The notes beneath the pieces were generated by a model, which was given only the letters and a program-made list of their open reading frames with translations, was not told the DNA's origin and searched no databases. 64,000 nt of DNA from Myxococcales bacterium. Lineage in GTDB: Bacteria > Myxococcota_A > Polyangia > Haliangiales > Haliangiaceae. The position numbers and the translations under genes were made by a program. Below, piece by piece: positions 8,665-17,444 of this stretch. The number at the start of each line of letters is the position of its first letter. The stretch's first letter is position 1. The DNA lies in the NCBI GenBank assembly GCA_016717005.1, contig JADJUF010000001.1, positions 806,001-870,000 of the forward strand, read 5' to 3'.

Positions 8665-10181
8665 CACGGCACCTCGGCGCGGGGCGCGGTGACGATGATG
8701 ATCGCCTCGCACGCGGTCAGCTGATCGACGTCGCGCGCCGACTCGAGCGCGGCCACCAGCGGCGGCAGCACCGGCACCGGATCGAGCGCCGGCGCCAGCG
8801 TCGCCAGCGCCAGCGCCGCCTCGACCCGCAGCGACGCGACGTCGAGCATGGCCTCGAGCGCCGGACGCGCGGCCTGATCGTGAGCCCGGGCCAGCGCGGC
8901 CGCGGCGGCCGGCCGGAACCGCGCGTCGGCCAGCGCCGCCCGGGCGCCGAGCACCGCGTCGGCGTCGCCGGTGGCGGCCAGCGCGATCGTCGCGCGGGTG
9001 CGATCGTCGGGGTCGGCCTTGGCGTCAGCGACGATCGAGGCGAGCAGCTTGATCGCGCCGGCGTCGCCGCGCGTGGCCAGCACCTCGGCCGCGCCCAGGC
9101 GGAGCTGGCTGAGCCCGAGCAGCTGGCGCAGGAACGGATCGCCGCCGGGATCGCCGGCGCGCGCGAACGCCCGGGCCGCGTCGGCCCGCACGTCGCGGCG
9201 GGTGGAGTCGGCCAGCGCCCGGGTCAGCTCGGCGCGCCCGGCCTCGTCGCCGCAGCGGAGCAGCGCCTCGGCCACCTCGATCTTGGCGATCGCGCTGGGC
9301 TCGTCCTCGAGCGCGGCCGTCAACGCGGCCATCCCCGCCGGCTCGCACGCGCGCGCCAGCACCAGCGCGGCGCTGCGCTGGATCCGCGGCGACGGCGAGG
9401 TCAGCAGGCCGCGGGTGATCGTCAAGGCCCGGGCCCGCGCCGCGGCCGGATCGATCGCGGGCGGCGGCGGTGGCGGTGGCGCCAGCGCCGGCGCCTCGGG
9501 CACCGAGGTCGTGGCCTGCTTCGAGGTCGACACCGACGACAGCTTCACGACCGCGAGCACGGCGATCAGCGCGACCGCGACGCCGAGCGCCAGGCGGGTC
9601 CAGCGCCGGTCGCCGCCGTGCACGCGCGCGACCGGCACCTCGACCGCGGGCGCGGGCTGGACGACGAGCGGGGCGGCCGCGGCGCGCCGGCCCCCGGAAG
9701 CTGGCGGAGGCGCGGCCGCTGCCGGCGTCGGCGCCGCAGTCGGCGTCGGGGCCGTCGGGCCCGCAGTCGGCGCCGGCGCCGCAGTCGGAGTCGGCGCCGC
9801 AGTCGGCGTCGGCGCCGACGTCGCAGTCGGAGTCGGAGTCGGAGTCGGAGTCGGAGTCGGAGTCGGAGTCGGAGTCGGAGTCGGAGTCGGAGTCGGAGTC
9901 GGAGTCGGAGTCGGCGCCGCAGTCGGCGCCGGCGCCGCGGCCAGCGTCGGCGCCGCGGTCGCAGTCGGCGCCGGCGTCGGCGCGGCAGTCGGCGTCGGCG
10001 CGGCAGTCGGAGCCGGGGCCGGAGTCGGCGCCGGCGCCGCCAGCGGCCGCGAGATCTGCGCGGCGCCGTCGGCGCACGCCGCGCTGCAGAAGCCCACGAC
10101 CGCGCCGCCGCGCACCCGCACCACGCGCGCGCGCACGGCGTCGATGGGCCTGCCACAGCCGGGGCAGATCGCCGCGGTCAT
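8664..10181 (-). CDS. Membrane-anchored zinc-ribbon / Pro-Thr-repeat / HEAT-repeat protein
   Basis: A 505-residue modular protein. The N-terminus MTAAICPGCGRPID followed by FCSAACAD forms a four-Cys zinc ribbon. A long Ala-Pro-Thr low-complexity linker follows, its centre built from 15 perfect hexanucleotide copies coding (Thr-Pro)15. A single hydrophobic helix (LALGVAVALIAVLAVVKL) then precedes HEAT/Armadillo-like alpha repeats to the C-terminus (repeated ARAxxAxAxAxxG-type helices). The layout predicts a cytosolic zinc ribbon and linker, one membrane pass and an external helical scaffold for protein contacts, or the reverse orientation. It sits between and overlaps the FAM20-like kinase and MFS genes. 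No catalytic motif is seen. Confidence 0.8.
   Translation of the reverse strand: MTAAICPGCGRPIDAVRARVVRVRGGAVVGFCSAACADGAAQISRPLAAPAPTPAPAPTAAPTPTAAPTPAPTATAAPTLAAAPAPTAAPTPTPTPTPTPTPTPTPTPTPTPTPTPTPTATSAPTPTAAPTPTAAPAPTAGPTAPTPTAAPTPAAAAPPPASGGRRAAAAPLVVQPAPAVEVPVARVHGGDRRWTRLALGVAVALIAVLAVVKLSSVSTSKQATTSVPEAPALAPPPPPPPAIDPAAARARALTITRGLLTSPSPRIQRSAALVLARACEPAGMAALTAALEDEPSAIAKIEVAEALLRCGDEAGRAELTRALADSTRRDVRADAARAFARAGDPGGDPFLRQLLGLSQLRLGAAEVLATRGDAGAIKLLASIVADAKADPDDRTRATIALAATGDADAVLGARAALADARFRPAAAAALARAHDQAARPALEAMLDVASLRVEAALALATLAPALDPVPVLPPLVAALESARDVDQLTACEAIIIVTAPRAEVP
9825..9914 (-). repeat. Perfect hexanucleotide microsatellite, 15 copies
   Basis: AGTCGG on the plus strand is repeated 15 times without interruption and encodes alternating Thr-Pro on the minus strand. 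Diverged copies (AGTCGGCGCCGC and similar) extend over about 9720-10035. A 6-bp unit keeps the reading frame, so slippage would change linker length only. Confidence 0.95.
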
Positions 10182-11314
10182 GGGAACGCCAGCACCTTGG
10201 CATCGCCGTGGATCGCGATCAGCTCGTCGACGTACGCGAGCGCGCGATCGCGGCGGCCCAGCACCGCGTCGATCTCGGCGTCGGTGAGCAGCTGCTCGAA
10301 CTCGCCGGTGTCGGGCGACAGCACCGCGCGCAGGCGCGGCTCGTCGAGGGCGCGCAGGCGCGCGACCAGCGCGCGCGAGAACGTCTGCACCCGCTGCAGG
10401 TACAGGTGGCTCTTGTGGTGGCCCTGGCGGTTCTTGCCGAACGCCAGCGTGTTGTCCATGAAGTACAGGATGGTGTTGTCCTCGGACATGCGCGCGTTCG
10501 AGCCGGTCCAGCGGTCGGTGTTGCCGATCACGAAGTCGAACAACGCCATCGTCGACAGCTGCTTGCACAGCTCGAGCCGCGCCGGCGGGATCGAGGCCCC
10601 GGCCTTGAGCCAGCGCCGCCAGGTGACGATGCCGTCGGTCGCGTCGATGCGGACGCCGCCGTCGAGCTTGCCGTCGGCCAGCACCGGGATCCACCACGAC
10701 AGCTCGCCGCGCAGGCGCCCCTGGCGCGGGATGGTCTCGTCGCGCAGGCGGGCCCGGGCCACGCCGTCGCCGCGGTCGACCGCCGCGATCAGGACGTCGA
10801 CCGGGTAGCTCACCGCGATCGCGGGCGGCACCCGGCCGATGCCGAGCAAGCGATCGATCCGGTACGCGGCGATCTCGCGCCGCGGGTTCGACTGGCCGAA
10901 GATCTGGTCGGGCTTGAACGCGGCGCGGGCGCCGTTGTCGAAGTCGAGCCGCAGCGACAGCGAGGTCCCGCCGCGGTTGACCTTGATCCGGGTCGGGGCG
11001 CCGACGCGCAGCGGCGCCAGCAGCTCGTCGTCGGGGCGGCCGGCGAACGACCACACCGGCGCCAGGGGATCGACGGCCACCAGCGGCGCCGGCGGCGCGG
11101 GCGCGGGCGCGGGGGGTGCGGGCGCGGGCTCCGGCGGCCGCGGCGTCGTCGCCATGCGCTGCAGCGCGGCCCGCACCACCACCGCCACGTCCCGGCGTGG
11201 CGCGACCTCGGGGCCGCGCAGCTCGGTCATGACCGACGACGCCCCCCAGGCGACCCCACCGAGGATCGCGACGAGCGTCACCGCCTCGACGGCGATGCAT
11301 GAACCGAGTCGCAC
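10178..11314 (-). CDS. FAM20C-like atypical protein kinase, membrane-anchored
   Basis: A 378-residue protein with an N-terminal hydrophobic segment (about 7-25), a Pro-Ala-rich linker (58-80) and a domain resembling the FAM20/secretory-pathway kinase fold. Matching blocks in order: FKPD (133-136, candidate ATP-binding Lys134), REIAAYRIDRLLGIGRVPP (146-164, like the FAM20C EIAAFHLDR...RVPP block, candidate Glu147), LFDFVIGNTDRW (258-269, like DFLMGNMDRHH with the catalytic Asp) and MDNTLAFGK (286-294, like the metal-binding DNGRGFG). The anchor suggests an extracytoplasmic kinase, but the substrate is unknown. It is the first gene of an operon with a zinc-ribbon/HEAT protein and an MFS pump. 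A HipA-like or CotH-like kinase is the main alternative. Confidence 0.72.
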   Translation of the reverse strand: MRLGSCIAVEAVTLVAILGGVAWGASSVMTELRGPEVAPRRDVAVVVRAALQRMATTPRPPEPAPAPPAPAPAPPAPLVAVDPLAPVWSFAGRPDDELLAPLRVGAPTRIKVNRGGTSLSLRLDFDNGARAAFKPDQIFGQSNPRREIAAYRIDRLLGIGRVPPAIAVSYPVDVLIAAVDRGDGVARARLRDETIPRQGRLRGELSWWIPVLADGKLDGGVRIDATDGIVTWRRWLKAGASIPPARLELCKQLSTMALFDFVIGNTDRWTGSNARMSEDNTILYFMDNTLAFGKNRQGHHKSHLYLQRVQTFSRALVARLRALDEPRLRAVLSPDTGEFEQLLTDAEIDAVLGRRDRALAYVDELIAIHGDAKVLAFP

Positions 11315-11327
11315 GAAAAAAATTCTA
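11312..11327 (-). promoter_or_regulatory. TANNNT -10 element, 7 nt before a GTG start
   Basis: On the minus strand TAGAAT (11327-11322) is followed by TTTTTTC and the GTG at 11314. TAGAAT matches five of six bases of the TATAAT consensus. A TTGCGG lies 19 bp upstream, a long spacer. Confidence 0.6.
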
Positions 11328-11349
11328 GCAGTGCCACTCGCGTAACCGC

Positions 11350-11371
11350 AAAAACGGTGCAGTGCGCACCG
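11350..11371 (-). terminator. Intrinsic terminator after the small zinc-ribbon gene
   Basis: On the minus strand, just after the stop at 11378-11380, CGGTGC-GCACT-GCACCG forms a perfect 6-bp stem with a 5-nt loop followed by TTTTT. It separates the small zinc-ribbon gene from the kinase operon promoter. Confidence 0.75.
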
Positions 11372-11377
11372 GACGCC

Positions 11378-11572
11378 TCACCCCGCGCCGCCCTCCTCCA
11401 CGAAGCCGGCCTTGCGGTGGCGCGCCGTCGGCACGTGGGCCTGCCAGCACTTCTCGTCGCAGAACACCAGCTTCTGCCGGCCGGTGTTGCACGACGCCAC
11501 CGTGCAGCGCACGTGGCGCGCACCGACGGCGATCGGCTTCCGACAGGTCGCGCAGGCAGCGGAGACGGCCAC
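11378..11572 (-). CDS. Small Cys-rich (zinc-ribbon-like) protein
   Basis: A 64-residue protein, MAVSAACATCRKPIAVGARH followed by VRCTVASCNTG, VFCDEKCWQAHVP and a short tail. The Cys pairs CATC, CTVASC and CDEKC plus a nearby His could bind one or two zinc ions in a treble-clef or FYVE-like manner. It starts at GTG 11572, 7 nt after TACCAA, an imperfect -10, and ends at a clear intrinsic terminator, so it is a real stand-alone gene. The N-terminal Cys pattern is reminiscent of the zinc ribbon of the nearby 505-residue protein, but the function is unknown. Confidence 0.7.
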   Translation of the reverse strand: MAVSAACATCRKPIAVGARHVRCTVASCNTGRQKLVFCDEKCWQAHVPTARHRKAGFVEEGGAG

Positions 11573-11622
11573 GGCTCCCTTGGTAGCACGCCCGGCCGGT
11601 CGCCGCGTACTTCGATAAGCGG

Positions 11623-12147
11623 TTATGGCGCGGCCAGCAACCGCGCCACCGCGGTCTCGATCTGGCTCGGTCGGCTCGCGACCGCCGCCACCACCCCCGC
11701 GCGATCGATCACGACCGCGTGCGGGAGCTGGTGGACGCCGTACCGCTCGGAGGTCGTGTCGTCGTCGGCCGCCAGCACCATCTGGTAGCGGCGCTGATCG
11801 AACAGCGCGCGGGCCTTGGCCCGGTCGTCGACGTTGACCGCGACCACGACCACGCGATCACCCCACCGCCGCGCGGCCGCGTCGAGGTGCGGCAGCGACA
11901 GCAGGCACGGCTCGCACCACGTGGCCCAGAACTCGACCACGACCACCCGGCCCCGCAGCGTCGACAGCGCCACCGGCGGGCCGTCGCGGCCGGCGGCCTC
12001 GATCCGCGGCAGCGCGAAGTCCGGTGCCGGCTGCCCCGGCACCAGCGGTCGCAGCCAGTCGAGGTGCGTGACCACCCAGCCCACGTTGATCGCCAGGCAC
12101 GCGGCCACCACCGCCACGACCAGCCAGCGCGGGCGCGGCACGGTCAC
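11623..12147 (-). CDS. TlpA-like membrane-anchored thiol-disulfide oxidoreductase
   Basis: A 174-residue protein with one N-terminal transmembrane segment (WLVVAVVAACLAINVGWVV) and a periplasmic thioredoxin fold of the AhpC-TSA/Redoxin TlpA type. The active site is FWATWCEPCLLSLPHL (WCxxC), and the cis-Pro loop is QLPHAVVID. It probably reduces disulfides on exported proteins, for example apocytochromes such as the octahaem protein nearby (inference). The start GTG 12147 overlaps the stop of the upstream membrane-protein gene (GTGA). It is the last gene of the coaX operon. Confidence 0.88.
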   Translation of the reverse strand: MTVPRPRWLVVAVVAACLAINVGWVVTHLDWLRPLVPGQPAPDFALPRIEAAGRDGPPVALSTLRGRVVVVEFWATWCEPCLLSLPHLDAAARRWGDRVVVVAVNVDDRAKARALFDQRRYQMVLAADDDTTSERYGVHQLPHAVVIDRAGVVAAVASRPSQIETAVARLLAAP

Positions 12148-12641
12148 GGCGCCACCGCGCGCCGACGCGCCGCGCCGACGGCCACGACCAAGGGCCAGAC
12201 GCCGGCCGCCGCCACCAGCGCCAGCGCCAGCGCGGCCGGCATCGGCACCAGCCGAGCCACCGTGCTGGTGGCGATCGCCGCGAGCGCCGGCGCCAGCGCG
12301 ACCACGCACCCCAGATCGGCGTCGCGCCCCAGCTCGCGGCGCGCGCCCGCCGCCAGCCACACCACCAGCGTCCCGATCGCCACCGCCACCAGCGGCACGG
12401 TCGCCGCCGCGGTCAGGACCGCGACCATCGGCGCCACCGCCGCCCGCGGCCCGAACTCGAGCCCGATCCACACGGCCGCCACCAGCGTGCGGGTGTGCGC
12501 GGCCAGCACCGCGATCACCACCGCCCACGCCAGATCGATGCCCGGCCGACCGCTGACCGTCGCCGCCTCGGCCCGCGCCATGGCGCGCCGGGGCGCGACC
12601 ACCGCCTCGCCCCAGCGATCGAGGAGGCGGCCGTCGGTCAC
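12144..12641 (-). CDS. Polytopic membrane protein of unknown function
   Basis: A 165-residue Ala/Val-rich protein with about four to five transmembrane helices, beginning VTDGRLLDRWGEAVVAPRRA. The short hydrophilic lead with a conserved-looking WGEAVVAPR block followed by helices is similar in layout to small Yip1-like membrane proteins, but I cannot confirm membership. It is coupled at both ends: its GTG start overlaps the stop of the frameshifted helical gene and its stop overlaps the TlpA start. Confidence 0.6.
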   Translation of the reverse strand: MTDGRLLDRWGEAVVAPRRAMARAEAATVSGRPGIDLAWAVVIAVLAAHTRTLVAAVWIGLEFGPRAAVAPMVAVLTAAATVPLVAVAIGTLVVWLAAGARRELGRDADLGCVVALAPALAAIATSTVARLVPMPAALALALVAAAGVWPLVVAVGAARRRAVAP

Positions 12642-13772
12642 TTCCCGCTCGCGCGCTGCGACACGATCTTGCGGGCCTGGGCCGCGACCGCGGTCGGGAT
12701 GCCCTTGCTCGACGCGATCAACCGCAGATCGCGCTCGCGCATGTGGATCAGGAACTTGGCCGACTCGGTGAGCGGCGTCTTGGGGTTCATGATCAGGGAC
12801 TTCTTCACCCCGTAGAGCCGCGTCCAGTCGCGGCGGGTGGCGATGTAGCGGACTACGTCATCCGACAGCCCGTGGTTACCGGCGTACTTGGCGGCCTCGA
12901 GATCGGTCACCCCCGGCGACTTGATCGCGGCGACCGCGACCATCTTCATCGGATCGCGGATCAAGATCGCGCGCGCGAACGCGTTGCCGAGCGTGGCCAG
13001 GCGGATCTTCGCCGGGATGCCGAGCTTGCCGATCGGCACGTCCTTGTCGTCGACCGCGGGCGCCTGATCCTCGCCCTCGGCGATCGCCACGCCGTCCTCG
13101 CCGGCGCGGTCGTCGGGCGCGATGACCGCGGTGTCGGCGACGGTCGCGACCCCGGCCAGCGCCTGCGAGAAGGCGTCGTCGTCGGCGCTGGCCCCGCCCT
13201 GCCCGCTCGACACCAGCCGGGCCAGCTCGTCCCAGGCCGAGATGCCGCTGACGCGGACGCCGGCGCGGGCCGCCAGCTCGACCGCGCGATCGACCGTCGA
13301 CATGCGCGCGTGGCGTTGCCGTACATCGCCGCGATGATGTCGGGGCAGCGCAAGAGCCGCTGCTCGTTGGCCGCGATCACGTCGACCTGCGCGGCGGTCG
13401 CGACCGCGGCGATGTCGACGATCGTGGCGTCGCCGACCGCCGGCGCCAGGATCAGCGCCTCGATCAGCGCCGGCGCCTTGCGGATCCGCGGCACCAGCCA
13501 GTCGATGACCAGCGGATCGATCGTCGGGTCGGTCAGGGCCGCCGCCACGACCTTCTCGGGCAGGCCGTCGGCGGTGGCCTGGGCCGCCGGCCCCAGCGTC
13601 GGGTCGACGGCGGCGATCTGGTACAGGACCGCGGCCAGCTCGGCCGGGCGCGGGAGCGCCGCCAGGCCGCGCGCCGCCATCATCCGGCCAGGGCCCGGGG
13701 CCAGGGCCTTGTGGGCCGCCGGCGACAGCGCCGCCAGCGCCGCACCTGCGAGGGGATCGCGCGCCATCGCCA

Positions 13773-13773
<1 letters not shown>
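12638..13773 (-). pseudogene. Helical-repeat protein gene with a central frameshift
   Basis: The N-terminal frame runs from ATG 13773 (MAMARDPLAGAALAAL) to about DIIAAMYGNAT. The natural continuation, RMSTVDRAVELAARAGVRV, is in another frame and carries on to the stop at 12638. The break falls at 13303-13316 in ACGCGCGCATG; removing one GC dinucleotide restores a single frame of about 378 residues. Both halves keep coding character and the flanking stop/start overlaps on both sides are intact (TGATG with coaX, GTGA with the membrane gene). This points to a very recent mutation or a sequencing error. The product is mostly alpha-helical, with an acidic linker in the middle; no known domain was recognised. 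Confidence 0.7.
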
Positions 13774-14555
<782 letters not shown>

Positions 14556-14558
<3 letters not shown>

Positions 14559-14573
14559 TACTGGCGCATGGTA
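14556..14573 (-). promoter_or_regulatory. TANNNT -10 element, 9 nt before the coaX start
   Basis: On the minus strand TACCAT (14573-14568) is followed by 9 nt and ATG 14558, with no Shine-Dalgarno sequence. Confidence 0.5.
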
Positions 14574-14595
14574 GCCCCGAACCGGCGGCACGTAG

Positions 14596-14612
14596 TAGTC
14601 TTGCCGGCGATG
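14596..14612 (+). promoter_or_regulatory. TANNNT -10 element, 8 nt before an ATG start
   Basis: TAGTCT (14596-14601) precedes the ATG at 14610 by 8 nt. It lies back to back with the coaX element in a 51-bp divergent region. Confidence 0.5.
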
Positions 14613-15455
14613 AGCCGTCCTCGCTTGCGCTCCGCCCTTGGTGCTGTCGCGCTGTCCTTGTCGCTCGCCGCGTGCGGCGGTGGCGATGGCGGCCCGACGC
14701 CACTGTCGAACCACTTCCAGCAGACGTACATCGCCCAGATCGACGTCGATCAGCAGGGCGAGGTCGTGGCCGCCAACAGCGCGTGGGACGTCGCCAAGCG
14801 CGAGCAGATGAAGGCCGACGCCGATCTGCGCGAGGCCAAGAACACCCTCGACATCGCCAAGAACGAGGCCAAGGCCGCCAAGCTCGACGAGGACTCGGCC
14901 CGCAAGAACTACGAGGCCGCCAAGGCCTCGGCCGATCAGAACCGCCTCAAGGAGGCCGAGAAGGCCCAGCAGGCGGCGCAGCTGTCGCGCAACGCCGCCG
15001 ACGAGCGCGTGAAGTACTACCAGGGCTACAGCGAGTGGCTCAAGCAGCTGGTCCGCTACACCACCGAGAACGCCTACTACCGCGAGGCCCAGTACGAGCT
15101 GGCCATGAGCCGCCTGGCCCAGAAGAACTCGATCGCGCCGCCGGGCTTCAACGCCGACAAGTTCGTCCAGCAGGAGTCGAGCCGGGCCAAGCGCGCCGAT
15201 CAGGCCCGCGGCCGGGCCAGCGACGCCAAGGGCAAGGCCACCGACGCCCGCAAGCGCTGGCTGGCGATCCAGGGCGAGGCCGACAAGGTGCTCGGCAAGA
15301 AGAGCGAGTTCCCCGATCCGATGTCCGACAAGCCGGCCGGGACCGATCCCGCCGCGGGCGCCGGTGGCACGACCATCGGCGGCTCGAGCCCGGACGGGGC
15401 GGCCCCCGACGGCGACGATCCGACCGCGCCGCCGGCGCCGGTCGAAGACCAGTAG
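14610..15455 (+). CDS. Coiled-coil lipoprotein of unknown function
   Basis: A 281-residue lipoprotein. A signal peptide with lipobox LSLAAC (lipidated Cys near 22) is followed by GGGDGG. Residues about 45-210 are a charged Ala/Lys/Glu/Asp heptad-rich region (AKREQMKADADLREAKNTLD and on) that should form long coiled coils. The end is a Gly/Pro/Asp-rich flexible tail. It is probably a periplasmic spacer or scaffold tethered to a membrane. The HD-GYP regulator starts 12 bp downstream, so they may be co-transcribed. Confidence 0.8.
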   Translation: MSRPRLRSALGAVALSLSLAACGGGDGGPTPLSNHFQQTYIAQIDVDQQGEVVAANSAWDVAKREQMKADADLREAKNTLDIAKNEAKAAKLDEDSARKNYEAAKASADQNRLKEAEKAQQAAQLSRNAADERVKYYQGYSEWLKQLVRYTTENAYYREAQYELAMSRLAQKNSIAPPGFNADKFVQQESSRAKRADQARGRASDAKGKATDARKRWLAIQGEADKVLGKKSEFPDPMSDKPAGTDPAAGAGGTTIGGSSPDGAAPDGDDPTAPPAPVEDQ

Positions 15456-15467
15456 CCACCCACCGGC

Positions 15468-17033
15468 GTGCTGGAGCAACCCGATCCCCCCGCCGGCCCC
15501 GCGGCCGCGCGCATCCTGGTCGTCGACGACGAGAAGGTCATCCGCGAGATCCTCGCGGAGTTCCTCCAGCTCGAGGGCTACCAGGTCGCGACCTGCGAGG
15601 ACGGCCAGCGCGCGCTCGACGAGCTGCGCCTGCGGCCGTACGACCTCGTCATCTCCGACCTGAAGATGCCGCGGCTGTCGGGGCTGCAGCTGCTCGAGAA
15701 GCTGGCCGAGGAGGGCATCAACGTCCTGACCGTGATCATGACCGGCTTCGGCACGGTCGAGACCGCGATCGAGGCGATGAAGCGCGGCGCCTACGACTAC
15801 GTCCTCAAGCCGTTCAAGGTCGAGGAGGTCATCCACGTCGTCCAGCGCGGCCTGTACCGGCAGCAGCTCCAGGCCGAGAACATCCGCCTGCGCGAGGCGC
15901 TGACGATCTACCAGGTCAGCGAGGCGCTCGCGACCTCGCTCGATCTCGACCACATCCTCGACACGATCCTGCGGGCCGCGGTCAAGGAGACCGCCGCCGA
16001 CATCGCGACCCTGCACCTGCGCGACGGCAAGAGCGGCCACTACGAGGAGCGCCTCAAGATGATCGGCGTCGGCAGCTCGATCGAGCGCGTGCCGACGCCG
16101 TCGTTCGACCTCCTGACCGAGCGCTTCGATCGCGGCCAGACCGTGGTCTCGCACGGCGACAGCGCCAGCCGGTTCTTCCCCGGCGCGCTGGGCGGCCCCG
16201 ACGGCAAGTCGCTGGTGTCGTTCCTGTCGGTGCCGGTGCAGATCGGCGCCTACGTCCAGGGCGTCGTCAACGTCTACAGCTTCACGCGCGGCAAGAAGTT
16301 CGACGAGGGCCACCGCAAGATGCTGACGGTGCTGTCGTCGCGCGCCGCCACCGCGATCGACAACGCCCGGCTGTACGAGGACCTCCGGCTGCGCAACAGC
16401 GAGCTGCGGACGGCCAACCAGACGCTCGAGGACACCTTCCGCTCGACCGTGGCCGGGTTCGCCCAGGCGCTCGAGGAGACCGACCTCTACACCCGCGGCC
16501 ACTCCGAGCGGGTCGCGACCTACGCCGAGCTGCTCGCGCGCGGCCTGACCCTGGCCGACGACGAGGTCGATCGGATCGTCCAGGCCGGCGTCATGCACGA
16601 CATCGGCAAGCTGGGCGTCCGCTACGACATGCTCAACAAGCCCGGCAAGCTCACGGCCGAGGAGGTGCGGGTGTTCCGCCAGCACCCCGAGAAGGGCAAG
16701 CGCATCCTCGAGCCGGTGCCGTGCCTGCACGGGCTGATCGACGGCTGCTGGTGCCACCACGAGTGGTGGGACGGCGGCGGCTACCCGCGCGGCCTGTCGG
16801 GCCACAACATCCCGCTGGTCGGCCGGATCGTCGCCATCGCCGACGCCTACGACGCCATGACCTCGGATCGCGCCTACCGCCGGGCCCTGCCCCACGAGGT
16901 CGCGATCGGCGAGATCGATCGCTGCGCGGGCACCCAGTTCGATCCCGAGCTCGCCGCCCTGTTCGTCCGCCGGATCGACGACGAGCGCACCGAGGCCACC
17001 AGGCGCGGCGACCTCGGCCTCTGGCCGCGCTGA
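15468..17033 (+). CDS. Response regulator with GAF and HD-GYP domains (c-di-GMP phosphodiesterase)
   Basis: A 521-residue signalling protein. The REC domain is at about 14-135 (ILVVDDE, phospho-acceptor Asp in VISDLKMPRLSG, Lys in LKPF), GAF at about 150-310 and HD-GYP at about 330-500. The HD-GYP signatures are intact: GHSERV, MHDIGKLGV, HHEWWDGGGYPRGLSG and ADAYDAMTSDRAYR. The enzyme should hydrolyse cyclic di-GMP when the REC domain is phosphorylated and the GAF domain is suitably liganded. No histidine kinase is in the window. The GTG start follows the lipoprotein stop by 12 bp. The stop codon lies at the edge of a REP-like repeat. Confidence 0.93.
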   Translation: MLEQPDPPAGPAAARILVVDDEKVIREILAEFLQLEGYQVATCEDGQRALDELRLRPYDLVISDLKMPRLSGLQLLEKLAEEGINVLTVIMTGFGTVETAIEAMKRGAYDYVLKPFKVEEVIHVVQRGLYRQQLQAENIRLREALTIYQVSEALATSLDLDHILDTILRAAVKETAADIATLHLRDGKSGHYEERLKMIGVGSSIERVPTPSFDLLTERFDRGQTVVSHGDSASRFFPGALGGPDGKSLVSFLSVPVQIGAYVQGVVNVYSFTRGKKFDEGHRKMLTVLSSRAATAIDNARLYEDLRLRNSELRTANQTLEDTFRSTVAGFAQALEETDLYTRGHSERVATYAELLARGLTLADDEVDRIVQAGVMHDIGKLGVRYDMLNKPGKLTAEEVRVFRQHPEKGKRILEPVPCLHGLIDGCWCHHEWWDGGGYPRGLSGHNIPLVGRIVAIADAYDAMTSDRAYRRALPHEVAIGEIDRCAGTQFDPELAALFVRRIDDERTEATRRGDLGLWPR

Positions 17034-17104
17034 GTTCCAGAGGGCCTGTCGCCAGGCCCTCCCTCGTCGGGGGCAAGCCCCGACAGGGCCCCCACCCGAG
17101 ACGC
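17029..17104. repeat. REP-like double-hairpin element, copy 1
   Basis: GAGGGCCTG-TCGC-CAGGCCCTC (17040-17061) is a perfect 9-bp stem with a TCGC loop. GTCGGGG-GCAAG-CCCCGAC (17066-17084) is a 7-bp stem. The whole block, including the leading GCTGAGTT that contains the HD-GYP stop codon, recurs at 27526. It could also act as a transcription terminator for the upstream gene, although there is no T-run. Confidence 0.8.
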
Positions 17105-17231
17105 CGTCGTCCCCGCGCGGCAGCGAGGTCCGTGCGACGATGCACCGCACCGGCCGGGCGAATCGTGCCGGCGGCCGGCGGCTCCTGGGGGCACGAGGTC
17201 GACGCGCTGCGCGCCGACCGGAAAGGTCCTC

Positions 17232-17444
17232 ATGTCGATCCTCCCGCGCAACGAGCACCGCATCGATCGCGCCCTCCGGCTGATCGTCGGCGTCGTCCTG
17301 CTAGCCTTGGTGTTCGTCGGGCCCAAGACCCTGTGGGGGTTGATCGGCCTGGTGCCGCTCGTGACCGGGCTCCTGGGCAGCTGCCCGGCCTACACGCTCC
17401 TCGGGATCTCCACGTGCCCGATCAAGTCCCAGACCGCGACCTGA
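17232..17444 (+). CDS. DUF2892-type small membrane protein
   Basis: A 70-residue protein, MSILPRNEHRIDRALRLIVG then two hydrophobic helices and the CPAYTLLGISTCPIK tail. This is the pattern of the YgaP-type DUF2892 inner-membrane domain (N-x-x-x-x-D-R-x-x-R followed by GxxxLIGLVPLxTGxxGxCPxYxLxGxxTC). Stand-alone members are common beside sulfur or stress genes; the function is not established. Its stop overlaps the ATG at 17444 inside the ECF sigma gene, which argues for co-expression. Confidence 0.85.
   Translation: MSILPRNEHRIDRALRLIVGVVLLALVFVGPKTLWGLIGLVPLVTGLLGSCPAYTLLGISTCPIKSQTAT

Noticed and set aside
9720..10035. Possible CRISPR or VNTR array
   Set aside because: There are no constant repeats with unique spacers; it is an in-frame coding microsatellite for a Pro-Thr linker.
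14559..17258. Long minus-strand frame upstream of coaX
   Set aside because: It is antisense to the lipoprotein and HD-GYP genes, with biased composition. The real coaX start is ATG 14558, set by the VDVGNTNT motif and the -10 element.
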